Positions 26,945 through 38,860 of a stretch of 64,000 nucleotides of DNA are shown here, piece after piece. The stretch covers positions 31,269,452 through 31,333,451 of the forward strand of contig OU744724.1 in the NCBI GenBank assembly GCA_916613615.1, in the 5' to 3' direction. The notes beneath the pieces were generated by a model that made no database searches, was not told the DNA's origin, and saw nothing but the letters and a program-made list of their open reading frames with translations. Origin of the DNA: Steromphala cineraria (lineage: Eukaryota; Mollusca; Gastropoda; Trochida; Trochidae). Position numbers and translations under genes: made by a program. The stretch's first letter is position 1; each line of letters opens with the position of its first letter.

Positions 26945-29870
26945 TATGGGTCGAGAGAGGCAAAGCTAGAAGGGGGTCGAGATACCAAGAAATAGAGTAA
27001 TCACTGCTGGCAAGGGAAACAGATACCTAAGTACCTAATGTATCGATCGCTTCCGTGCGCCCCCGTTCATCTCCTATTGTTTTATACCAAAACAAATTAC
27101 TGTTTCATCTCGGGCGTCGTATCATAACGGGAGCTGGTGACACATTATGTCCCCCGGGGGAGGATGAAAGGAAAGGGGGACCCGGGAACGCTGACCCTCA
27201 GTGGTCAATTAACAGTACACCCAGTGACCTGTACTTGGATAACCCGACCTGACCTCTCCTATCTTTTTACAGGGATCGGTTTAGAGTTTCCTACAGCTAT
27301 TGTGTTACATTGCACAATGGACAGTGGTGTTTTCAATTATCATAAATTTGTTGTTTATGTCTTGGCTATGATTATTGTGGACAGGGGGTATAAGGTTTCA
27401 TCATATATTTGAATTGGTTTCGCGTATAGATTCAAGATTTTTTAGTGTACGAAAACCTTAAATAGACAGAGTACAAAAAACTAAAATACATACTATAGTA
27501 GTAGTATATGGTAAATAAAAATACAGTTCATGATAACGATTAAGCACTAAATATAAGATTGTACAATGAATTTTTTTAAATTAGCTATCTCTCGGGTTTC
27601 TGTTCTACGGGGTTTAAGACATATTCTGGTAGGATTGTTTTCAGGGGGATTAATGCTGTTAAATGGTGGGTCAATGAATTTATTGGGCGGTTAATTTTCT
27701 CTCTCAGTTACAAAACGTGGGCAGGTCAGAAGGAAATGTTCCTCATCTTCAATTTGTTTGAGGGTGTCCGTCATATTTGTGATCAACAATGATATCTTTA
27801 TCAATATTTCAATGAAAGTTGAATACATTAATGTGACAATTATGAAATGCTCATCTATATAGAGGGAATGGGACTTTTATCCAATGATGATTACAACTCT
27901 TGAGTTAGTTATGGTAATAGAATTGCAAGTTCAGTATAATGTTTCTTTGGACTTCGTAGTATATCAGGTCCGAAGTTTATGCTTATCAATGAAACTGTTT
28001 TTTTCGAAATATATTGTTTTTACAATGCGATTCTTTAGAAATAAATTTCTTTTTACACTGTGAAGGCTGATTATACTATAATTGGCAACATTTCGCATGT
28101 ATACATAAGGGGATTTTTTTTGCAGAGTTCAAGGCTCTAATCACGTTATAGGAAAGATATTTTGAATATTTACTGTAGCATATGTTCAACGTTTATTAGT
28201 TACCATGATTTTCGAAGTTCAGGTAAACAATAACGAACAACCGCCGACCCGTTAGTACGATGAGCAAATCAATATTGTACAACACCGAATGAGAAAGTCC
28301 GCAAAGAGTTATTTATTATGTTTTTAAAAAAATCTTACGTTTTTTATTTAATTTTCAGATGAAAACCTGTTTTTAGCATATACTGCTTAATGGATGACGA
28401 TGCTTGAGAATTCTTTAAAAATATACGTTTTATGTATAATTGTAAATTTAATCTGTAAGTGAAGTGATATTCAAGGTTACAGGATAATCTCCCCAAACCA
28501 TATACCTTCGATGCACTCTCTCAAAACATAGTTCACTCAACCCGTAATGGATTGGGTAATTTCATGAATGAATTCATTTTGAGGATGATAAACTCGACTT
28601 TAACCACTAGTTACAATCAACTGCATCTATACACCCATCCCCTACCCAACCATTCCATATGGCTAATTGTCCAGGGGTGTGTTTTCACCATCGTTAAGAC
28701 TTCAGCTCCAATGTACACAGGAGGTTACCATATACTTATATGTCTATAGAATATGTATTAGGTTGTATTTTTTTCTCATCTCCATTATCAACGAAACGCA
28801 ACGAATATTTATCCTCATTTAAGAATTCGTGACTTTATCGAATTTATCTAACCGTTTACACTTTGAAAAGCAGTGTTTTTGTACTGAAGCGCTGTAACGT
28901 CCCTGTGAGCCGCATGGTATAACTCAAGTAAACGATTTCAGAAAAAATAACCGTATATCAAGTGCTAATGTGAGGAAAGATTTTTATTTAAAAAATAAGA
29001 AAATTAATCCTCAACATGTAAATGCGTGTAAATCGAAGCATGTTTTTATATAGAATGTAATTGTATACTGGTTGGAAGAGACATAGGCCAGATTCTCGGT
29101 GATTACATGATAATAGGGGCTTGTTGCCTTTATCAGTTAACCATCCCTTCACTTGGCCGCGATATTCTTAAACGACTTATCACCAAATTTTACTCAACAA
29201 ATACTTATCACAGTTCCATTGAGCCTCATTTTTTCAATTGCAAGATAAGGTTATAAAAAGGTTTATATGAAAATACTTCGGTTTCTCGATTGGGTCGACC
29301 ATTCGTACTGGTGATTGTTTTAATCGGAACCTCCTTCCGGATAAGCAACTGAACCACGTGTTTAAAGGGTCACTGCTTATAAATAGAACATGATATTTAA
29401 TGTTTTCCTTCCATAAAAATCAAATTGTATTCTCAAATATTGTATTTCATAAACGTATTCAGATAGTTATAGCTACCTTAAAACTCGCTACCAACACCAC
29501 AGTACCCGATTTGTCTTATCGGGCATTCACTCTAACCCTCAGATCCTACATGGTCAAACTATAACCTCTTCAAGCCTCCACTATCTACAGGTGCGTCTCT
29601 CATTCTACTTATAGTATCCATTCAAGCATCACACTAGTACTCTTTATTACCTCAAATCAGTGTTTGAAAAAAACATCAGCCCGTGATCCAAATGCCGACA
29701 GTTACCAATACTTTAAATAACGTCAGGTCCTTTCACATTTCTGTAACACCTACTGTTCTTCACTGTTATATATCTGTTTATTTCCCAACCAAACCTTTAC
29801 TCCCACACTCTAAACTGACACCAGTGTTGAATACACATGACGCCTCTGATACCAAGAATATTGTTGTTTT
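26945..29870. other. Non-coding stretch without recognised features
   Basis: No gene or mobile element recognised. A GC-richer patch near 27050-27260 includes CCCCCGGGGG and GACCCGGGAAC but no clear motif cluster. Confidence 0.55.
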
Positions 29871-29871
29871 A

Positions 29872-30160
29872 GAAGATCAAATCCGTACTGATTAATAATG
29901 CTGACAGGTGTAGAGTTGGGCCCACATTGTTTCCTATGTGTGGGTCATGACAAGCGTCATTGGTTGCTTATTCCAAACAAAACTCCAAATACCTATGTAC
30001 CCCCAAGTATATTGCTGTTTTAAAATAGATAAAACAGTACTGATTAATAATGCTGACAGTTTCAGAGTTGGACCCACATGTTTTCCTATGTGTAGCTCCT
30101 TGTTGACAAGCAGTGTTTAGATGGTTATTCCAAACACAGCCCCAAATACTTACATACCAC
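29872..30160. repeat. Two-unit tandem duplication, about 152 bp
   Basis: GTACTGATTAATAATGCTGACAG occurs at about 29885 and again at 30037. Shared downstream blocks follow: AGAGTTGG.CCCACAT, TTTCCTATGTGT, GACAAGC and TTATTCCAAACA. Confidence 0.85.
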
Positions 30161-30295
30161 CCCCCTCCCCCCAACCCCAACACACATTCGTTTCTGCACC
30201 CCCTCCCCCCTTCGAATTCCCCTCAACCTCAACACACACTCGCAGAGTTTCTGCACCCCCTCCCCTCCCCCCTTTCCCTTCCCCATCCCCCGAGG
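30161..30295. repeat. C-rich low-complexity tract
   Basis: Long CCCCTCCCC-type runs with two interrupted copies of a CAACACACA..CTGCACCCCCTCCCC unit lie immediately after the 152-bp duplication. The apparent proline-rich frames are a by-product of this composition. Confidence 0.8.
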
Positions 30296-30814
30296 ACGCA
30301 AGGCTAAGCTAACGTGAAGGACAGGTGTATAAAAAGGGGAGTCCGACTATAAATCAATGAGGACCGATGGAGATTGAAAGTTGGGAGACCATAGGCAACT
30401 ATTGACCCCTTATCGAGTTTAAGTTTAATCAGGATGGACTTAAATGTTAAAGGTGCTTCTCAGAATGGAAATTTAAACAAATTGAGGTTTGTTTTTTCAA
30501 CCGTATCGATTTCCAACTCTTCCACTCTAACCACTTGTGTCCAAATCAGAAGCACCACATGCATCTGAAGCGCCCATGTGTCTAGCCCGAATATTCAGAC
30601 TCCTTGTCGGTAGTATACTCGTGAATATCTAGCCGCATAGAGTTATCATTAAGATTCTGAGAGCGAACAACGGTTTGTTTTATAATAACAATTATGCAAA
30701 AGAAGTAATCATGTCTATTTTAATTAGCTATATAAGTAGTCTTGTTTCCAATATTATGTATAAAATATTTCAGACAAAACAATTTACGAAGGAAGATATT
30801 TACTTAAAAAATGC

Positions 30815-31132
30815 GAGGTGAGGTGAGGTGATCTGGGGTTTAACGCCGCTTTCAAGAGTATTTCACTTATATCGCGGCTGCTAGTATTATTGCAGGAAGA
30901 AAGCCCGCAACACCATTGTGGTTATGCATTGCGGTGAAACCTCAAGCATCGGCTGGAACTAGCGAACCATGGGTGGTACTGCGCTGAAATTCAGTGTAAC
31001 ATTGCACCCAAACCTGACTGCGTGTAGAACAGTTCTCTACTGCAGACAAAGTTACCGAGCCCCTGGAGGGATTCGAACCACGGACCTCTAGATCCGAAGC
31101 CGAACGCGCTAACCACTGCGCTATCCCGCCCC
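30815..31132 (-). mobile_element. tRNA-derived SINE, well preserved
   Basis: Read on the minus strand it starts GGGGCGGGATAGCGCAGTGG and has a tRNA-like head with an A box (TAGCGCAGTGG, complement of 31113-31123) and B box (GGTTCGAATCC, complement of 31069-31079). A body of about 240 bp follows, containing GCCGCGATATAAGTGAAATA and GCGGCGTTAAACCCCAG. The tail is a short CACCT repeat (complement of 30815-30830). AAAAATGC lies on both sides (30807-30814 and 31142-31149) and may be the target duplication, although it is not flush with the right end. A highly decayed copy lies at 56550. Confidence 0.85.
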
Positions 31133-31518
31133 ATCTTCAAGAAAAATGCAAAAGCAACTCAATCGGTAAAAGATATACAGGTATACAGAATAGTTTTACA
31201 AATACTACTATTGGCTCACACTATTTGTGTTATATTAAAGCACCACCGCAAGTATTATTGAGCTCTTAAGAACATAAAAGCATAGTCACTCGCTTTAGAT
31301 TTCTAACGTTACAGTTTTTAATTATATTCTTTACATTGAACCTGCTATCTGGAATGGTATGACATGGATGACATTAAGAGGACATTAATTTATTCGTCTT
31401 GAAATATTGCGTTGATAAAACGAAATCCCCCTGACTGAGTGGGTCTCTTATCAGTAACATATATGGTTTTAATTATTAATGAAAACTTATTATGAAAATG
31501 TAAGTGTGATTGTAAAAC

Positions 31519-31608
31519 TAGTCTTAGTAAACCTAGCCTCAATATTATCCGTTTCACTCCTATACTGAGTCTAGAAAGACCTAGTAGAGGTAGCGTCAGC
31601 TTAGACTG
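31519..31608. mobile_element. MULE-like MITE, family M, internally deleted copy with 10-bp target duplication
   Basis: The first 82 bases match the left inverted repeat of the 266-bp copy at 20040 with several changes; the last eight (TTAGACTG) are its right terminus, so most of the element is deleted. It is flanked by a perfect ATTGTAAAAC direct repeat at 31509-31518 and 31609-31618. Confidence 0.88.
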
Positions 31609-32274
31609 ATTGTAAAACAATACAATTCATATATATCCATACCTTGCAAAATACAGCTTCTAATGCATGTGTAAATATTATCAACCTTGTTGAGTTAATA
31701 TCGAAATATCCATTATGATAAATTGCCTTGACGTGAAGGAAACATTTTTCTCAAGTACCTGGCAACAATCTTGAAATGATGTGACCAGAGTTCTGGAAAA
31801 CTGCAATGTTGATCATAATAGTCTTGTACCACACCCTGACATGGAATAAGATCTAGGTTTTCCATGTACATGTTAACAGTCTATATTTATCTCAGTTCAG
31901 AGTAAAATTATTTACGTTTCGAAAGTCATTTCAAGAGGTATATAATGATATGACTTTACACAGTTTCTTACAAAATATTTATGGGTTATCCTAAAATATT
32001 GAAGACAATATTTTGAAACAAGTTTATGCAAATCATTTACTTAAAACCTCTGGCCAATTTTTTCGATTTCGTTTAAATGAAGTAAGTTATGTAATTAAGG
32101 TTTCTAGATACATCCAATACCCTCGACAACTAATGTACTGAGAGGTCAGATATCTGTGATTTTCTAGCCTTATTTTAAACTTCCGGGTAGATCAAACATA
32201 CTCAACTAAAAATCAATAAAAATAGCATTAACCAACTTAAAATAAGACATTCAGAAAGTATACATGAGGTCTGC

Positions 32275-32535
32275 AATGATCGCGCTACGAAGGAACGAGT
32301 TCGCGTTTGACCTACTCAAATCTCGCGAGACTTGATGAAGGCGGAAGCTCTCTGCAGTTGTGACCAATGGTGTGTTGTTTGAAAGTGCTAATGCATTGTG
32401 GACCTTACGTCACTAGATGGCGAGCTAACTGACCGTCTCTCTGCATTATGACTCGGTATTGATCCTAATACAGCTCGGACCCATCGTCTCCTGGCCTCAT
32501 GTGCTAGCCTGGCCACCACTTCCTGTTGCATTCAC
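32275..32535. promoter_or_regulatory. GC-richer candidate regulatory island with CTCF-like and TCTCGCGAGA motifs
   Basis: The palindrome TCTCGCGAGA (32321-32330), known from Kaiso-type and promoter motif sets, and GTCACTAGATGGCGAG (32409-32424), a good CTCF-core match, lie within a block clearly less AT-rich than its surroundings. No open frame explains it. Conservation would decide its status. Confidence 0.35.
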
Positions 32536-33128
32536 TTTTAGTAGTTCCACAGATTTTTATTCTGCAATTTCAAATTACGTACATTAAATTTTTTTATTTT
32601 GATCGATCAGTGAACTTTATGAAATATGGAAAAATGGAAAAATCTATTTCGTTTAAACGTGTTTTTTAATATAATGTTGGTTTTGTCAAACAAATATTGT
32701 TAAAATGTAAATTGTATTATAAATGTGACAGAACTTGAACTTGAGGAAATATAAAAAAGTTCAATCAATAGATTTGGTTTGAAAATATCATTGAACTATA
32801 TGATATGCAGTTTTATAAAAAAAAAAATGTTTTACTTCTTTTCCCATTTCTTTCCAAAAGGCCAAGATCTCAAAAATGCAAAGTAAAACACTCAAATAGT
32901 TCTTCATTGGCAACAGATTATGCTTTTTAAGATACATAAGTGTGCGCGGCACTGGCATAGACGACTCAAGCTAAGCAAAAAAATATATCACTTGTTAATA
33001 TTCTGCAAAACTGATGCTCCAATCTATTAAGACCACTAACGAACCTTATAGAGTCACGTAGTCACGAACCTTGCTACGAGACAAATGGCTTTTTCCGCTT
33101 GTTTGAAAATATGATTTCCAAGTGACCA

Positions 33129-33173
33129 CGTCCTATATACTTCTACCTGCGCGTCCTATATACTTCTACCTGC
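33129..33173. repeat. Perfect 22-bp tandem duplication
   Basis: CGTCCTATATACTTCTACCT plus GC occurs at 33129-33150 and again at 33152-33173, a period of 23. Confidence 0.9.
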
Positions 33174-33957
33174 AGTTGGTCTCAACGACTTTACAGTAGC
33201 CATTGTTTACCTAAATTTGATTTGCTGAATTAGCATTCCGCATCTGTCTGTCATTGAGGATTAAAACGACTATACCAAAAAGTATTAAATTTAGATTTTT
33301 ACTTCTTTAATCCGAATGGTAAAGAACCCGCAAATTGTAATCTCGGTTCATAGTCTTATAATGGAAACGTAATCCGTTTTAGGTGCAGTTTTTGCTGCAT
33401 TAGGTCTGACAGTATTATAATCACTGTCTCTGAGGGATATGGAGACGGAATGGCGATGATTTGACTCTGTGGTCGTGTGTCGTCACTGCAACAGCGAGAA
33501 AGCAGCATGGAGGTTCACGTGTTGACTACCTTCATTAAGGCTTGTATTTGGAATCAGCTTTTATCTGTATGGCTTAAACCTTTCACAAATGCATCACATC
33601 TTCAGATGTCCGCAACAAAAACATGTAAAGAAACTGTTTTTAGGCATAAAAGGAATGTTTTTCATCATTATGTACTTTGATCACCGGCACCGATTTGAAC
33701 AGTGCTCGTAGGTTGTTTGAGAAACTGAAGGATCTAACGTGTTCAGTTTCATGACCATTCCTTTGTCGTCAGCCAGATAGTTTCAAACCATACCTTTTCA
33801 AGTAATAGAGTATCCAATCGGGAAATGGAATGAACCTAATTACGTAGAAAACATCTACCTTTGAGTCAAACTTGGACTTGTGTCATGTTTTGTATTCATA
33901 AAAAAACATAAAGTACACCTGAGTACAGAAGGAAGCATGCATGCATCAGTAGTTAGT

Positions 33958-34021
33958 TAGTTTAAACATATTTTATTCACAAGAAAAGGATTGGGGACAA
34001 GTTACCAAACATAAAATGCCT
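33958..34021 (-). mobile_element. Very short 5'-truncated retroelement 3' end with target duplication
   Basis: On the minus strand it reads ...TTGTGAATAAAATATGTTTAAA, followed by CTAACTAACT-type repeats, as at LINE or SINE 3' ends. ATGCATCAGTAGTTAGT (33941-33957) and ATGCATCAGTAGTCAGT (34022-34038) flank it as a 17-bp near-perfect direct repeat, which supports target-primed insertion. The family cannot be named from 64 bp. Confidence 0.65.
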
Positions 34022-34048
34022 ATGCATCAGTAGTCAGTACACATAACC

Positions 34049-34082
34049 AGAGACCCTATATACAGGGTATATAGGGTTCTCT
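34049..34082. repeat. 34-bp hairpin
   Basis: AGAGACCCTATATAC pairs with GTATATAGGGTTCTCT around a short loop. It is too short for a typical pre-miRNA and its role is unknown. Confidence 0.6.
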
Positions 34083-34599
34083 GACATAACGTAGAAATTG
34101 TCGCACACACGGGTATATGACTTTCACAAGTACAGCGTACACACATTATAACTGAAAATACAAACAATTATATGAAATACATGCCATGAACCTTAGAAAA
34201 TTGTTACATTTGGGATCATAATATCTTTATAGCATATTTTTATTATTGTTTTTCCGGATCGAGTTTTTTCCTACAACTATTCGTAATTTATCTCAATCGC
34301 TGATGACGCCAAAAGCTTACTCACACAAACATTAGGTCTTGACAAGGTTTCGACCTTTAAAAAAAACCTTTGTTCTACTTCATATAGTAGTTTTACTTTT
34401 CGAATCTCTCTGTAAAAACAACGAAGGACAAACACAGCACGTGCATACGTATACGCACACGCGTTTATAAACGTTTTATTCCCCACACAAACACGAACCG
34501 AAATAAGGAAGTCCTCGTGTTCAAATTAGGTTGAGTACAATTAAGTCGTGTAATACACTCAGATGTAGGTGACCAATGTAAAGAGGAGTTGACAGCGCG

Positions 34600-35830
34600 A
34601 AATCCCTGGAACTTAGTTACTTAATCCTCTAGAGATTGTACAACGGTTTTTTTCTAACTTGCATCGAGGGCAAAGGGTTGTTGAAACTATGACGGTTGGT
34701 GTGCATATGATATTGCAGACTCTTGTTACACTAAAAGATCTAGAGATCTCTTGAAAATTTGTCAAAGATATGAGTCCGTTATTCCGTAAGTTATTTGAAT
34801 CACTTATTCAAAACGTTATTAATAAGGTCTGTTATTAAAAAGTAGTGATTGTTGCTGAAAAATATGATTTTAATGTAAATCGTTTTATTAAAGTGTTAAC
34901 AATTATGGTATAAAGTGGTGATGCTGATGGCAAACCGGACGATGAAGATGCCGGACTGTGTTACACTAAAATGAAACTGTTCAAACGTTGATATCCAAGG
35001 TCTGTACAACCGTCTGTAACTAGAACCAATCCGTAAGTTGTTGGAATCACAAATTCATAACGTTATTAAAGGGACAGTAGCACGTTTTAGGGGGAATATA
35101 AGGTGATGTCAGGAAAATGAAAATTAATGGTTTCAATTGAAAGACAATGTATTAAAACTAAATGGAGCAGTTATAATTCAAATATATAACTTAAAGTTTA
35201 GCCATGCGACTGCTTTTTCTTACACAAAATGAATTAAAGGTGTTCACACAAAATGGCCGCCAGTGGATGTTATGTGAATCTTCATACTTTGTCCTCTGAC
35301 TATGGATGATTGGTTTGTGTAATGAGATTTTTGTCACTGTCGAAATGATACATCTAGCATTAACTTGCAATTATCAGTGAACATTTTAAAATATAAAATT
35401 ATCAAAAAACGTGCTACTGCCCCTTTAATAGTGTCTTTTATCGAAAAGTAGTGAATGTTGCTAAAATGTATCATTTTGATGTTAAACGGTTTAATAAAGT
35501 GTGAACAATTATGGTATAAAGAGGCGATGCTGATGGCAAACCGGACGATGACGATGCCAGACTATTGTTACACTGAAAGCGATCTCTTGAAACTGTTCAC
35601 ACGTTGATATCCAAGGTCTGTACAACCGTCACCAACTTAAAGAGCCACTCCGTGAGTTGTTTGAATAACAAATCCAAACGTCATGTATGGTGTCTTATAT
35701 CGAAAAATAGTGAATGTTGCTGAAAAGTAACATCTTGATATTTATCTGTTCAATAAAAAGTTATTAATTATGGTATAGAGTGGCGATGTTGATGGTAACC
35801 CGTCCCGTCTATTAGTCAAACGTAATTTTG
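34600..35830. repeat. Tandem array of ~250-258-bp units, interrupted by a MITE
   Basis: Three clear units, with a partial fourth at the start, share GTATAAAG.GG.GATGCTGATGG, GTTGATATCCAAGGTCTGTA, CAACCGTC and AGTAGTGAATGTTGCT. Anchors lie at about 34898, 35504 and 35762. After subtracting the 359-bp MITE insertion the spacing is about 250 bp. It is satellite-like, with no coding capacity. Confidence 0.85.
35070..35424 (-). mobile_element. TTAA-type MITE, family K1, copy 3
   Basis: The 355-bp element lies opposite to the other copies, with the GGCGGCCATTTTGTG block on the minus strand. It begins AGGGACAGTAGCACGTTTT after TTAA (35066-35069) and ends CGTGCTACTGCCCCT before TTAA (35425-35428). 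It sits inside the ~250-bp tandem array. Confidence 0.93.
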
Positions 35831-36985
35831 TTAACTAATGCTTAGCAGACTAATATGAAAGTGGTTGTAAACGTGTTTTTAACGTAATATAATTGTAAGT
35901 TGATGTATAATTTCGGCTTATGAACACATATAAAGGTGTCTTCCGACTATTATTGAAACTTATTATTTTGCCATATATTTCGCATTTTGGGAGCAGAACT
36001 AAATTTGTTTAAATGAATATCATCATTTTAGTGCTTTGTCACATATGGAAGCCATATAAAATATCATGAAATCGCGGTATAACTCTTACTTAGTGACCAC
36101 TGGAGCTAAGATGGCGAATATAAAGATGGCGTATATAATGTTTAGCAAAAGAAATATACTTAAATCAGCGCTTGTGACTGCAGGGAAAGCCTGGCTACAT
36201 ATGCTGCATCACATTGTCACATTGTCACCTTTGACATGGTGCGGTTTTATAGAACTGAATTGTATACGAGGCAACAACATCTTGCGATATACTCAAAGGA
36301 AGACTCGCTGGGTTAAACTTGACTACAACTTGAATTTGTATCAAAACGAGCTTACAATATATCGACCAAATATTTCGCCTAAAAACTGCTTGACATTAAC
36401 ACCTATCACCTTTTTTTCGAACGATTTTATTCTCATATACATAAATGAATTGGTAAGATTTATTCCTATCTATCAGCAGAATAGGGTACAAACTATCTTA
36501 CATAATTATGAATGCATTTATAAATCTCTCGAAATTATGTATTTTAGTGCGAATACTTATATTTTATGGTGTATCTTTTAGGGTAAGTCCAGATTTCGAG
36601 GTACCGTTCCATTAGCAATTATGAAATCCGTCAAAAAAACAAAAAAGACCAGATTCTGACGTATCAATTCACTTTGCGACCTTAATATTAGTGGATCAAT
36701 CATAACCATGCAGTACTCAAGGTACCGTTTCACTTAGCCACCCTAGCAATTATCAAATCAATCATTAACACATAGCATTATTGATACACTAAACATAGCA
36801 TACACTGTATATTCAAGTACATAACACCCAGACAGGGTTTGAGTCAATATAAGTAAAATCACATGTCACCAGTGATAAACCTACACCCGAGTTCTCATAG
36901 TGACCACCATACTAAACATATCAGTCATCCAAAATATATCTAAAAAAAACTCTCGAAAATCTCGAAAACGCTCAATGAAATTCAA
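35830..36985. other. Non-coding stretch with one long unassigned open frame
   Basis: An open frame of 171 codons (36066-36581, +) is the longest in the intergenic half, but its composition (Ile, Asn, Tyr, Leu) is that of translated AT-rich DNA and it resembles no family I know. AAGATGGCG occurs twice near 36108 and 36124. A diverged duplication of GGTACCGTT..AGCAATTAT lies near 36600 and 36720. Confidence 0.4.
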
Positions 36986-36999
36986 AGCCACCATTGCAT

Positions 37000-37500
37000 T
37001 TCTCAAATGAAGCCCTCTTCCTACGCGCGCCATCTCTCCCTACATGCTGCAGTTGTGATGTAACTTGGACATGCCCTGTCAAGGAATGTCGGCTAATGCC
37101 ACTCTTTGATTCCACTAATGCCTACCAGGTTTGATATATTGAAGGCTGTGGTTATCGACTTAATAACTCTGAGATAATGCAGAGACTTTGACGTCTTCCA
37201 ACGTTTCATCCTGACCTCATCAAGACTGGTCTGCCCCGACCAGGGGAGCCGTATAGTTCACCCTGTGGGTGGCAGCAGTGTTATCAGGTAAACCGCTTTG
37301 ATCTGTGGGTGAGGACATTTCAAGGTGATTTCTTCTTTGACGCGGCGTCCATGTGTTTTATAAATGGAAATAAATCTAGCCCAAGCTGTGCTGGTTATTT
37401 CGATGATGTTCAGGATAAAGGTTGATGTAGTGCCGTATGCAAGAAGCACTTTAATCAAAGGTCACCGTGACCTGGAGGTCAGGAGCAGGTACTAGGCCAG
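37000..37500. promoter_or_regulatory. Candidate regulatory island with palindromic nuclear-receptor site
   Basis: A GC-richer block contains AGGTCACCGTGACCT at 37459-37473, a perfect inverted AGGTCA repeat spaced by three (estrogen-response-element type), and a further AGGTCA half-site at 37476-37481. The first half-site is preceded by TCAA, as in monomer-binding receptors. A TCF/LEF-like CTTTGATC lies at about 37290. No gene explains the block. Confidence 0.4.
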
Positions 37501-37504
37501 CGCA

Positions 37505-38300
37505 GTCCATGTAGATTTTTATTGATCTCCGATTGATTGGCTTGGAGGGGGGTCATGGGGGAGGGGTGGTGAGGAAGAGACAGGGGGAGGGACGGACAGA
37601 AAGACAGTCAGACAGATACATTGACAGAGAGAAATAAAAAGGGGGCTAATAATAGATTTAACAGAATGCTCTGAAACAATTAAATAATTTCAATGTGTAG
37701 GAGGCTAAAGGGGAGGAAGACGGAATGGCAGACAATGAAAATATAGTTTGGATAATTACATGTAGGGGAAGTTTTACGCTGTTGTAGAAAGTGAGAATCT
37801 TCTGTGTATAAAGTTGATATACATATTTATAGAAAAGGGGTCAAGAGTTAGACATGGAATGTCAATTCTGACAGTATTCAAACAATCCAATTTCAATTTA
37901 ATCCCGGATTCAGTTTCGGAGAATGGTTTTCGATGACTTAAAAAGGTATTTTCTAGGTTCGATTTTGTCTAGGGGTCTGTTTACACAGAGAGGGTTTCAA
38001 ACGGCAACTATTGATATACTTGAAACAAAAATGTTTATAGAACTATTTTCAGAATTGTGAGACTATATGCAAGACAATTTCTTACGCGTCACGTTTCTGG
38101 AATCGAAAATTGAATGTTACTTTTTTGAAGATCCAATTATTGTTACGTAACAATCATGTTTGTTACTTCGACGTAACTTGTAATATTCGTCCTTGACTGA
38201 TTAATGTTATCAGTATGTGAATGTAAAAAAAGTTAAGAGCAAATTAGTAAGGAAACTGCGCAAGTAATATCATGAAGTTTGCTTTTGTTAAAGATGTTCA
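37505..38300. other. Non-coding stretch without recognised features
   Basis: A G-rich purine patch (about 37535-37640, GGGGGAGG and GACAGACAG-type runs) is followed by ordinary AT-rich DNA. Confidence 0.6.
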
Positions 38301-38309
38301 TAGCTGTCG

Positions 38310-38860
38310 TATTAAACAGCAATGTTCATTACGATCGTTAATATGAACATATCTATTAAAACGACAGTAAGGAACATTGCTATTTTATCGGCAGCATTAA
38401 ACAATCATATCATAACGACAGTTGCGTACATTGCTGTTATAACGACCGTTACGACATTTCTTTTTATAACGGAAAATTGCTATTGTAATGAGGATGAGGA
38501 ACATTTCTTTTATAACGGAACATTGCTATTATAACGAGGGCAAAACTGTTCTTACGAACACTGCCATTATTACAATAGTTACGAACAATGCTATTATAAC
38601 GACAGTTACGAACACTGCCATTATTACAATAGTTAGGAACATTGCTATTATAACGACAGTTACGAACACTGCCATTATTACAATAGTTACGAACAATGCT
38701 ATTTTATAGGCAGTTACGAACATTGCAATATTACGACAAGAAAGATTTTGTTTTTCTTTGCCAAAAGTTACAAACATTGTAATAGAACGAAAATTACAAA
38801 CGATGCTACTAACACAACAGTTACGGACATCGCTTCTGTCGTGAAAGTTACAAGCTTGTA
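38310..38860. repeat. 27-bp minisatellite with 54-bp higher-order unit, open on both strands
   Basis: Units of the type GAACANTGCYATTATNACRA plus NAGTTAC repeat every 27 bp. Between about 38560 and 38720 two alternating variants form a 54-bp unit. As 27 is divisible by three, each strand stays open and encodes a nine-residue repeat (NTAIITIVT-like on +; IVIMAVFVT-like on -). Divergence rises toward both ends. This is more likely a by-product than a gene. Confidence 0.9.

Noticed and set aside
30113..30312. Proline-rich open frames
   Set aside because: They come from a C-rich low-complexity tract adjoining a tandem duplication.
38310..38860. CRISPR-like array
   Set aside because: Units are contiguous and diverged with no unique spacers, and the DNA is eukaryotic.
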